Shown: positions 1 to 7,859 of the stretch, in pieces
Numbering within the stretch: the stretch's first letter is position 1
Layout of the letters: each line of letters opens with the position of its first letter
Assembly: GCA_003611955.1 (NCBI GenBank)
Contig: RAZE01000006.1
Span: 1 to 64,000, forward strand
Source: a bacterium 1XD8-76
Lineage (GTDB): Bacteria; Bacillota; Clostridia; Lachnospirales; Lachnospiraceae
DNA length: 64,000 nucleotides
Direction: 5' to 3'
Position numbers and translations under genes: made by a program
Notes under the pieces: model-generated
What the model saw: the letters and a program-made list of their open reading frames with translations, nothing else
The model's database searches: none
Told to the model about the DNA's origin: nothing

Positions 1-1
1 A

Positions 2-42
2 AAGTGCCACCGTCCCAGTATTTATGAGGGATTGTGGCACTT
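2..42. repeat. 9-bp inverted repeat with 23-nt loop
   Basis: Arms AAGTGCCAC (2-10) and GTGGCACTT (34-42) are perfect complements. Read on the minus strand the structure lies just past the end of the DUF4062 gene and runs into TTT at the window edge, so it may be the terminator of the leftward defence operon. It could also be the end of a mobile element; the flanking sequence needed to decide is outside the window. Confidence 0.45.
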
Positions 43-144
43 ACTTGACTCTTAAAGTGTCAAAAAAGAGATTATAACAGAAAATTCATTGTATTACACT
101 ATTCTTTTTATTGTCTGTATCATGTGTTATCAAAATTTCTTTTA

Positions 145-1299
145 TCAATTTTGCCGTTTATTTGTCGCTGTAATTTTATAAGGTATTTCTATGATTCGGT
201 CTTTCACAAACAAAACCGACGGAAATGCAACCGTTGTATTGTGTTTTATATAATCTACCTTCAATTTAACAATATACTTATCATCATTTGAATAAATCAA
301 ATAGCAAAAAACATTATTCAATTCCTCGATAAAATCATCGCTATAGCTGGAATCATATCCAGACAATTCATGCGGGATAGGAATATAATCAACAAAATGA
401 TTTTTTTCAGATTTGGAATACTTAATATATTCAGCCGTGCTGTCAATTCCAAACAAGACTCTCATATCACAGTTGTTTAAAAGATAGCCCATTTCGTCAT
501 TTTCAAATTGGGGAAACTCTGCCAGAATTAACAATGCCTTTTGGGGTATCTCAAATGTTATCTCTACATCCTCATCAATTGCTTTACCGCAGTTTTGAAC
601 GGCTAATCGCAAACAGTGCATATCAGAAAATACTTTTTCCACAGACCCCCATTTTAATGCTTCGGAAATTGTTTCACGCAGTTTTTTGATTTTTCTGTAC
701 TTATTTATTTCCTCAGAATTTCCTTTCAATTTAAGGCCGCCATACATGCTTATTGACAATGGATCTTTGCCAAGGTTGCCTAAATCAAAAAAATTGTCAG
801 AAAGCTCTAATTTCATCTGTTCAGCAACCGTTGTGATGAATTCTCGTTCTTCCTCATCTATATCTACCGGACTTGTGAACCCGGCAAAAAAAGCATTATT
901 GGCTTGAATCTTTTTAAATCCCTCATCATTCATCTGGGATGGGGAAATAGGTTTGTCGGAAAAATACATAAAAACTTGTTTGCCAGACTGAAGCATAATT
1001 TCAATTTCTTCTTCTGTTCCGGAACCGTATTCATCTGTAGGCGAACCAAATCTCGTCCAAAAAATTGCGACAGCAGCATCACACCTGTTCACGAATTGTT
1101 CATTTAGTAAAGCCTGTGGCTTTCCACCGGACTGTGCATAGGAACTTTTACTCCAGTGTCGAGTCCTGATTGTTATTCCTAAAGGATCGGCATACAACTC
1201 GTTGAACTCATCAACAGCAGATTCAATCAAAGCCACTTCACCTTTTATATCACCGGGACATGAAATAAGAAGGTTGTATAATGTAACATTTTGAGCCAT
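145..1299 (-). CDS. DUF4062 / TIR-like domain protein of the restriction island
   Basis: Predicted 384-residue cytoplasmic protein. Residues 1-160 have the DUF4062-type alpha/beta fold signature: a strand with ISCPGD, then RHWSKSSYAQSGGKPQALLNEQ, a hydrophobic strand with AIFWTRFGSPT, and GSGTEEEIE. This family is distantly related to TIR domains and is common in bacterial conflict genes; the Glu-rich helix lies where TIR NADases keep their catalytic Glu, but activity is inference. Residues 170-384 are unrecognised and could sense a target or partner. The ATG follows the stop of the methyltransferase gene directly (TAAATG), with a GGGAGG ribosome site inside that gene, so translation is almost certainly coupled. 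Last gene of the leftward operon. I infer an accessory effector of the restriction system. Confidence 0.7.
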   Translation of the reverse strand: MAQNVTLYNLLISCPGDIKGEVALIESAVDEFNELYADPLGITIRTRHWSKSSYAQSGGKPQALLNEQFVNRCDAAVAIFWTRFGSPTDEYGSGTEEEIEIMLQSGKQVFMYFSDKPISPSQMNDEGFKKIQANNAFFAGFTSPVDIDEEEREFITTVAEQMKLELSDNFFDLGNLGKDPLSISMYGGLKLKGNSEEINKYRKIKKLRETISEALKWGSVEKVFSDMHCLRLAVQNCGKAIDEDVEITFEIPQKALLILAEFPQFENDEMGYLLNNCDMRVLFGIDSTAEYIKYSKSEKNHFVDYIPIPHELSGYDSSYSDDFIEELNNVFCYLIYSNDDKYIVKLKVDYIKHNTTVAFPSVLFVKDRIIEIPYKITATNKRQN

Positions 1300-3162
1300 T
1301 TAATACACCTCCCACACTGTTTCATCCCCACAGATATTTCGGATTTTCAGACGAAGCGGTTTCTTCTCACTGCGGATCGTGCCGTCCCAAAAGTCTTTTG
1401 TTTTATTTCCGTTTACAACAATAAAACCGTTTTTGTCAATCTTGATTTCACTGTCGGAATGCCACTCTCCCTCGGTTGCAGTACAATCAACGCTCAAGAA
1501 CTCAATAAGTTCCAAACCGTCCTCGCTGATTTCAATCGGCTTGTAGGGTTTCTTTTCCGAAGAATTAAGAAATGCTTTTTGGTTGAACTCAGCTATTTTT
1601 GAAAGCACACGGTCGCTGATGAATTTATCAATAACAATGGCATATCCGTCAAACAAATCATCGCTGGGTTCTTCGGTGTGAAACTCTGCATAATCTCCGA
1701 TTATGACATCGTCAAGAACAGCTTTGAGGTCTCTTAATTCAATTTCAATATTTGTGCTGTCATCTTCTTTTATAAACTTTTGAATTTCGGCTTCATCGGT
1801 AATATCTATAAAATAGACAATAATTTTTTTAATGCTGCTGTCCAAATCGGGTATAGCCTGATGAATAATTCGGTTCATCATAACCTTATCAAGCAATTTT
1901 GATGTACTGTCCATTAAGTTTGGCACATAAACCGGAATGGTGCCAAGCTTGCTGTCAGAGACAGCACCTTCCCAAAAAGAATCAAGAGAATCTTCATTTT
2001 TAAGCCCGGGAATCAAAGATTCGATTCTATCCATTGTCTGAACAGGGTTGCGGTAAAGCTGAACGCCATCTTTGATTTCAAGCACATCAAATTCTGCACC
2101 ATTGGCGACAAGACGGTCACGAGTTGTTTGGATTGAGTTAAGTCCAATGTCGCAATGAATGAATTTACGACCAAGTCTATGGGCACAGGAAACTGTTGTT
2201 CCGCTTCCACCAAAAAAATCGGCAACTATCATTTTTTCGTCAGATGACGCCTCAATCACACGTTTTAAAAGTGTTTCGGGTTTTTGTGTTGCATAACCAA
2301 CAGGCTCTTCTTTGTCAGCAGGTTGAAGCATTGACAGTTTCCATACATTGTCGATTTGTCTTTCGGTACTAATATATGTAATGGCTTTACCATTTTCGTC
2401 TTTATTGTTTTGAATATGGCCATCTACAAAGCTATATTTGAGCTTTTTTACAGGCTTATCTCGTTCTTCGGTAAGGTGATGGAAAACAAATCCCGCATCG
2501 CGATTTTTAACATAGTACAAAATCATATCTGTAGCTCGTGGAAAAACTTTTTTTGTTGCTCCATGAAGCTTGTTATAATAATACCAGTATATATCATTTT
2601 GGTAATTTTCCTCACCAAAAATCTCATCCATTAGTATTTTTACATAATGGCCTATATGAAAATCCAAATGCACATAAATTGATGCCGTTTCACTCATTAT
2701 AGATTTTATTGCCATAAGATTTTCGTACATCCAATTGAGATATTTTTCTTTATCCCAAACATCGCCATACATCTTTTCCTCAAAGGCTTTAAGCTCGTCA
2801 ATGTCAAGTTCCTGCTCGGCTTGTGCAATTACTTCTGCCACTTTCGGATTCCGACGGATATACACTTTCTTGGCATAATCTGCACCACTGGCAAAAGGCG
2901 GATCGATATATACAAGATCAACCTGAATGCCCTGCTCTTTTAAGTAGGCACAGGCAGAAACACACTCGCCGCGGATGACCATATTACCATCGGCATTTTT
3001 GCCTATGGCTTCCTGTTTCTCCATTTCATATAAAGGCATACCTCGTTGGATCGTCATGGAAACATCGTCAGCACCCTTATATTTTAGTATTCTGTTAAAG
3101 TTACTGAGCACAGCCTGTCCTTCAATCGGCTCGGGTATAAACGGCACATATTTAATCGGCAT
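1300..3162 (-). CDS. Type III restriction-modification DNA methyltransferase (Mod)
   Basis: A 620-residue N6-adenine DNA methyltransferase of the beta class, where the catalytic motif precedes the SAM-binding motif. Motif IV is DPPF at residues 87-90 and the SAM-binding motif I is ADFFGGSGTT at about 314-323, followed by RKFIHCDIG. The segment between them (about 100-310) would hold target recognition, and the C-terminal 270 residues are specific to this family and less conserved. An AGGAGG site sits upstream of the ATG. The restriction subunit gene ends 79 nt upstream, giving the order res-mod, the reverse of the textbook mod-res order. Mod alone should methylate one strand of an asymmetric site; the recognition sequence cannot be read from the protein. 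Confidence 0.9.
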   Translation of the reverse strand: MPIKYVPFIPEPIEGQAVLSNFNRILKYKGADDVSMTIQRGMPLYEMEKQEAIGKNADGNMVIRGECVSACAYLKEQGIQVDLVYIDPPFASGADYAKKVYIRRNPKVAEVIAQAEQELDIDELKAFEEKMYGDVWDKEKYLNWMYENLMAIKSIMSETASIYVHLDFHIGHYVKILMDEIFGEENYQNDIYWYYYNKLHGATKKVFPRATDMILYYVKNRDAGFVFHHLTEERDKPVKKLKYSFVDGHIQNNKDENGKAITYISTERQIDNVWKLSMLQPADKEEPVGYATQKPETLLKRVIEASSDEKMIVADFFGGSGTTVSCAHRLGRKFIHCDIGLNSIQTTRDRLVANGAEFDVLEIKDGVQLYRNPVQTMDRIESLIPGLKNEDSLDSFWEGAVSDSKLGTIPVYVPNLMDSTSKLLDKVMMNRIIHQAIPDLDSSIKKIIVYFIDITDEAEIQKFIKEDDSTNIEIELRDLKAVLDDVIIGDYAEFHTEEPSDDLFDGYAIVIDKFISDRVLSKIAEFNQKAFLNSSEKKPYKPIEISEDGLELIEFLSVDCTATEGEWHSDSEIKIDKNGFIVVNGNKTKDFWDGTIRSEKKPLRLKIRNICGDETVWEVY

Positions 3163-3241
3163 TTTGGGTTTCCTCCTGTTTTACCACTATAAGCATTCTT
3201 ATGAAAATTCCAAATTATTCTCTAATCAATAAAATCCACTT

Positions 3242-6166
3242 TTATGCCTCCTTGAAAAACTCACAAATTTTCTGATGAATCAGGGTTAATCTATCCTTTT
3301 CGGACAGCGTATCTTCTAAATACAAATAATCAAAACGCTCATAGCCATAAGCAGTATTATTCCGTTTTGAAAACTCCGTTTCCATAAAGGTTTTTTTGTC
3401 CTTGAAAGTCGGGGCATTCGCATAAATTTCACCTTTGGTTTCTACGATGATAATCTTGTGGATTTTGCTGTCCCTGCGCTTGATAATCAAAAAATCGGGT
3501 ATATAAATACCTATATAACTCCAATTGCTTCCGGTATGTTTATAGCATTTGATTTTAAATTCAGTCATAGCACGGTCGCCGTTGTAATAGACTTCCAAAC
3601 CGAGATTTTCAATTTCGTCAAACGACAACACTTCTTTTAAAAAGGTCTGTTCAAAGCTGCTGTCAGTGCGGTAGGGCAGATAATGGAACGAGCAGTCTTT
3701 GTTCTTATGGGAAGTATTCTCCATCCGAAGTGTTGCTGCCATTGCCTCATTGCCATTTTCCTCAAGAAAATGAATGGTATATTCCATTTGGGTATCGCGC
3801 TTGAGCTTTCCATTATCGTCTTTGATTATGTTGTCTACTACCTTTTGTTCAGGATAATAGTCTTTGGGGTTCTCTGTATAAACTTCGGGAGTAAAATTGG
3901 CAATATTCAAAAGGTCTGCCTCTTCCGGTATCAATTCCTCGGTTGCGTTAAAGTCCAATTTGTCGTGAAAAGCCTTGCGAATATTAGCTTCTACCAATTT
4001 ACGATCATACTTGGAGCTGTAATAGCGGGTACCGTCTTTTTCATAGGTAATTTTCAAATAGATATCACTTAACTGTTTTTCATATACCGTCAGCTCCGTA
4101 ACTGTCGGCGTACCGAAACCACTCTTCATAATACCATATATCCAGGAATTATAGGTTGCATGCTCGGTGCCGTATTCTGTATCATCAACACTTATACAGG
4201 TTTTTCTTTCATCCATGGAGAAGTCGGTGGTTTTTATAATTCCGTCAGCGACACGTGCGGAATCGGCTGAAACCGCAATATCCCTTACAGGGTCAGATTT
4301 TTCGACAATAAGGGTATCGTAATGAATTTTTAATTGATAAAAGTCAACTTTAGGCAATTTTAAACGTGCTGTGCGGTTATAACGCTTTAGCGGTATCTTA
4401 CTGTTATCCGCAGACGAAAACTCTTTGAGAGAGATATGGTGCTGCTGCTCAAGCTGCGAATTCAGTTTGTCCGCATTGCTTTTATTCAAGTAAATGAGTG
4501 CTGTTTCGGGATTGTCCTTGATTACCTGACGCAAACAACGGCAGGATGTTTGCAGGACCATATTTATAGGACAGTCACCCCCCTGAGACAAAATAATTCC
4601 GGTAAGGCTGCGACAATCCCACCCCTCTTTACCAATTTGTACAAGCAAAACAATACGAATCCTGGAAATGGATTTATCCAAAATATCAAATTGCATTTGG
4701 CTGTCAGCAGGCATTTTATATTGCTTATTTCCTTTATGAAATTTGAGGATCGCATCCGTTCCGAGCCCATACTCAGCAACAATACGGGCTACCGAAGGAT
4801 AGACTGCCTCCTCCAATTTTTCGATAGTACCACAGTATATACCAAGTTTAGCGGTCAAGCCGTCCGCATAGATAGTATCCTTGTATGTATCAAGGAATTC
4901 CCGAACTCCTTTTTCAATAATCAAACTGCTGTCAGCAATATCTATAATCTTAACGACAGGACGTTTTAAGAAATTACCGACGCCGTTAATAAGAGGATAG
5001 TAATACACAATATTTGTAATTTCAGCTGTCCCGACTGAAAGAGAGTCCACAACTTTAAATTTTTCAGTTTTTTCAAGATAAGGCGTGCCCGAAAAACCGA
5101 TAACGGAATTTACTGTATGGTTTTTTGCCCATTTGGTAACAACGGCACGCAGCTTGATTTCATCGCTGACAGCGTGATGTACCTCATCAATGAAGATAGA
5201 AAGCGATGGCAACTTCCCGATAAGGTTACGAAGCTCGTTTGCCTGTCTGTCTTTTTCATCATCGCTTTCTTCAAATAGACTGATCTGTCCGTTTTTCTCT
5301 TGAATACGGTCAAGAATAACCTTTTCGGCATTTGTTACTGCAACCAAACCGAAAAGCTCAGAAAGCGGCTGATGATTGGCAATCTTCTGAACATTTGGAT
5401 TCCTGGTTTTGTTCGATTTATTGGCAGTCTTCCCCTGATCCAGTACCTCAAAGGAAATCATGCGCTTAATATCCGTTGCTACGGGTTCCGGTATAATCCA
5501 AACAGGATGAAAATTCTGTATTGTTTTAAGACTTGGAACAACAGAAGATTTTAGTCCCGACGGAGCAAAAATAATAAAATTATGCGCAAATGCAGGATTT
5601 GCCGGCTCGTTAAGCGCAAAGTACAAATCAAGATAGATAAATGCTGCCATTAGGTAAGTTTTGCCTGCACCCATTGGCAAACTGAACAAATAGTCTGTAT
5701 AAGAAACGCCATAGAAAACATTACGGAAAAAGCTGTCATAATCAATGCTCGATGGAGCTTTCTTGATTTGCTTTTCCAACTTTTCGGCAACCTGTTCACC
5801 CTTATCATTTGTTAATCGGGAATACTCAAACAAAGCTGCCGCGGCAGAATTTCCTTCTAAATATTCACGAGTTGCGGTCGATAACTCTATATCTTTCAAA
5901 TTGATAGAGTTAAAATAACCGTATCTGAATAGAAACTCAAGAGGTTTACATTCACAGCTGATTTTGAGGAATAGATATACTTTGATAGCTTCAATCTGTG
6001 CATCTCGCATTTGCCCTGTTTTTACTATATATTCAATTAAATCACGAACAGTGCATTGCTCTGAGAGGTACCATTCCTTACATTTATTCACTATCATTTT
6101 ATAGAACATACGTTTTCTCCATGTATTGTCATGCCCATAATCTTTTATGACATTTTTGTCCAACAA
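3242..6166 (-). CDS. Type III restriction endonuclease subunit (Res), SF2 helicase-nuclease
   Basis: A 974-residue protein with a superfamily 2 helicase core followed by a nuclease. Walker A is MGAGKT at about residue 170 and the DEVH box about 160 residues later; a motif VI-like QTSCRCLR lies further on. Near the C-terminus PDFLII...IIIVETKGE fits the PD-(D/E)xK nuclease (catalytic D and ExK). Family knowledge: Res cuts after ATP hydrolysis and needs Mod for site recognition. The start is uncertain. The open frame begins with TTG at 6166, inside the remnant of a fic gene in another frame, and no good ribosome site precedes it. An ATG at 6109 (residue 20) has GGAGA six to seven bases upstream and may be the real start. 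No frame break is visible. Confidence 0.88.
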   Translation of the reverse strand: MLDKNVIKDYGHDNTWRKRMFYKMIVNKCKEWYLSEQCTVRDLIEYIVKTGQMRDAQIEAIKVYLFLKISCECKPLEFLFRYGYFNSINLKDIELSTATREYLEGNSAAAALFEYSRLTNDKGEQVAEKLEKQIKKAPSSIDYDSFFRNVFYGVSYTDYLFSLPMGAGKTYLMAAFIYLDLYFALNEPANPAFAHNFIIFAPSGLKSSVVPSLKTIQNFHPVWIIPEPVATDIKRMISFEVLDQGKTANKSNKTRNPNVQKIANHQPLSELFGLVAVTNAEKVILDRIQEKNGQISLFEESDDEKDRQANELRNLIGKLPSLSIFIDEVHHAVSDEIKLRAVVTKWAKNHTVNSVIGFSGTPYLEKTEKFKVVDSLSVGTAEITNIVYYYPLINGVGNFLKRPVVKIIDIADSSLIIEKGVREFLDTYKDTIYADGLTAKLGIYCGTIEKLEEAVYPSVARIVAEYGLGTDAILKFHKGNKQYKMPADSQMQFDILDKSISRIRIVLLVQIGKEGWDCRSLTGIILSQGGDCPINMVLQTSCRCLRQVIKDNPETALIYLNKSNADKLNSQLEQQHHISLKEFSSADNSKIPLKRYNRTARLKLPKVDFYQLKIHYDTLIVEKSDPVRDIAVSADSARVADGIIKTTDFSMDERKTCISVDDTEYGTEHATYNSWIYGIMKSGFGTPTVTELTVYEKQLSDIYLKITYEKDGTRYYSSKYDRKLVEANIRKAFHDKLDFNATEELIPEEADLLNIANFTPEVYTENPKDYYPEQKVVDNIIKDDNGKLKRDTQMEYTIHFLEENGNEAMAATLRMENTSHKNKDCSFHYLPYRTDSSFEQTFLKEVLSFDEIENLGLEVYYNGDRAMTEFKIKCYKHTGSNWSYIGIYIPDFLIIKRRDSKIHKIIIVETKGEIYANAPTFKDKKTFMETEFSKRNNTAYGYERFDYLYLEDTLSEKDRLTLIHQKICEFFKEA

Positions 6167-6326
6167 GCTCGGTTTTGAAAATCAAATCCAGCCAAATGCG
6201 GGTACTGCGACCGTTCCCCTCACGAAAGGAGCGGGCAATATTCATCTCAACATATTTCTTGACAATCTCATCAAAGTTTGACTGTTGCATTTTATCAATA
6301 AGACCCAATTTATTTTCAAGCGTCAT
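6129..6326 (-). pseudogene. Fic/DOC family protein, internally deleted remnant
   Basis: A 65-residue frame that keeps a normal start (GGAGGTGCAGT before ATG) and an N-terminus typical of full-length Fic proteins (MTLENKLG), then jumps directly to the region just before the Fic motif. The motif reads RSFREGNGRS where active enzymes have HPFxxGNGR, so the catalytic His and following Pro are gone. After IWLDLIFKTEL the frame leaves homology and ends in the first codons of the res gene. Full Fic proteins of this type are about 200 residues. I read it as one internal deletion plus loss of the C-terminus. It could still be translated and could help couple translation into res, but it cannot AMPylate. 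Confidence 0.75.
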
Positions 6327-6346
6327 ACTGCACCTCCGAAATCAAC

Positions 6347-7732
6347 TTAAAGAAGCATCTCATGATAGGCAACAAGCGTTACATTCCCCATCTCATCCGC
6401 CCTGTCAATACACCCTTTGGTAAATCCGGTTTTCGCAAAGAGATAGAAATACTTTTGCTTATAATGAAACAGATTGCTGCGCTCGACAAGAGTTTCCAGA
6501 ATGCCAGGATCAACCTTTTCATTCGTCCATTTGCACTCAGCAAATAAAGCCGCATCCTTATCCGCGCCCATAATATCGATTTCCTCCCGGACTCTGGTTT
6601 GAGGATTTGTGCCCCACCAGCGACCAAGATCACTGAAATTTACAGCGCATTTATTCTCAAGAAGTAATTTCCAAAGGTACTGCCTGCATATTTCTTCAAA
6701 CACACCGCCCATGTAGGCCGGAAGTTCAGGAGCAATACGCTTATAGGCAAGGTCTGCAGCTCCACGGGAAATAATCGAGGTGTTTTCCGGCACAAAGCGG
6801 TACCAAAAACGGAACATATTGTCCGTAATAGAGTAAATCGTCTTGCGGCTGGATTTTTCGCCGTAAGGCGATTCTTTTTTTACAATGCCCAATGTAATCA
6901 GATTTTTAATGTAGGTAGCACAAACGCTCGTATCTTCATCTATTTTACTGGAAATCTCGTTCATTTTGGAGCTGCCTGTGGCAATCGCTGTAATTACCGC
7001 ATTGTAAATCGCCGGTTCACGCACCTCCTGCTTTAAAAGATTGTTCGTCTCCTCATAGATGGAGGATGACGGATTCAGATAGGTATTTTTAATGTTTTCT
7101 TCCATGGAAAGACTCTCATTCATCTGCATCAGATACTGTGGCGTTCCACCGACAACTCCGTATGCCAGCGCCTTATCGATGTCCGAATACTTTGTAAAAT
7201 AGCGGCAGGCTTCAAAAAAATCAAACGGATTCAACTTGATCTGTGCTGTTCTTCTTCCGTAAAGCGGCGCTTTATATGCCAAAACGTGATCCTCCATATA
7301 AGACATGGAAGAACCGCAGAGAATCAGAAACAATTTGGAGCAGTCCTTATTTTTGTCAATCAAAAGCTGAAGCGTAGAAGCAAGGCTCTTGGACGCGCGG
7401 GCAACATAAGGATATTCATCGATGGCAAGCACGATCCTTTTCGTTTTTGCCAGCTCAAAAACATATTCGAGCGCCGATTGAAAGGATGCAAAGGATGAAT
7501 CGACAGCGATGCCTGTGTTAAATTCCATAATGCATCTCGAAAAGTTATCCAGATTTTGCTTTGCATTAGTTTCAACGCCGGTAAAGAAAATGGTGTCTTT
7601 ATCTTTTGAAAACTCGCTGATGAGGGCGGTTTTTCCAACCCGACGGCGACCATAAATAACCGCAAATTCAAACTTGCCGGAATCATATAACCTATAGAGC
7701 GTATTCAATTCCTGTTGCCTGTTTATAAACAT
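6347..7732 (-). CDS. AAA+ ATPase with C-terminal DUF234 (nuclease-like) domain
   Basis: Archaeal-type ATPase of the ATPase_2 plus DUF234 architecture. Walker A is GRRRVGKT at about residues 28-35; the Walker B strand is IVLAIDEYPY near 100; a winged-helix segment follows near 235-285 (MNEISSKI...IKNLITLGIVKK). The C-terminal part has EIDIMGADKDAALFAECKW, matching the D...ExK core of a PD-(D/E)xK nuclease fold. Cellular role in this family is poorly known; the genes are frequent in accessory regions. The frame opens at a GTG (7738), but the ATG at 7732 sits better behind GAGGGAG, giving 461 residues. Promoter at 7773-7801. It is the first gene of the leftward defence block; the next gene is the fic remnant 21 nt away. 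Confidence 0.82.
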   Translation of the reverse strand: MFINRQQELNTLYRLYDSGKFEFAVIYGRRRVGKTALISEFSKDKDTIFFTGVETNAKQNLDNFSRCIMEFNTGIAVDSSFASFQSALEYVFELAKTKRIVLAIDEYPYVARASKSLASTLQLLIDKNKDCSKLFLILCGSSMSYMEDHVLAYKAPLYGRRTAQIKLNPFDFFEACRYFTKYSDIDKALAYGVVGGTPQYLMQMNESLSMEENIKNTYLNPSSSIYEETNNLLKQEVREPAIYNAVITAIATGSSKMNEISSKIDEDTSVCATYIKNLITLGIVKKESPYGEKSSRKTIYSITDNMFRFWYRFVPENTSIISRGAADLAYKRIAPELPAYMGGVFEEICRQYLWKLLLENKCAVNFSDLGRWWGTNPQTRVREEIDIMGADKDAALFAECKWTNEKVDPGILETLVERSNLFHYKQKYFYLFAKTGFTKGCIDRADEMGNVTLVAYHEMLL

Positions 7733-7772
7733 CGGCACTCCCTCAAATGATTAGTGGTTTACAATTTACTTA

Positions 7773-7801
7773 ATCATAATCAACTTCATCCGGATTGTCA
7801 A
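7773..7801 (-). promoter_or_regulatory. Sigma-A-type promoter of the defence block
   Basis: TTGACA at 7801-7796, 17-nt spacer, TATGAT at 7778-7773. It lies about 40 nt upstream of the DUF234 ATPase gene, and no other strong promoter is evident before res and mod. Confidence 0.7.
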
Positions 7802-7859
7802 TAGCTTCTGTAATATTTACTTGTTTATGATTTACTAAAATTCAAATTATACTCGCTGT

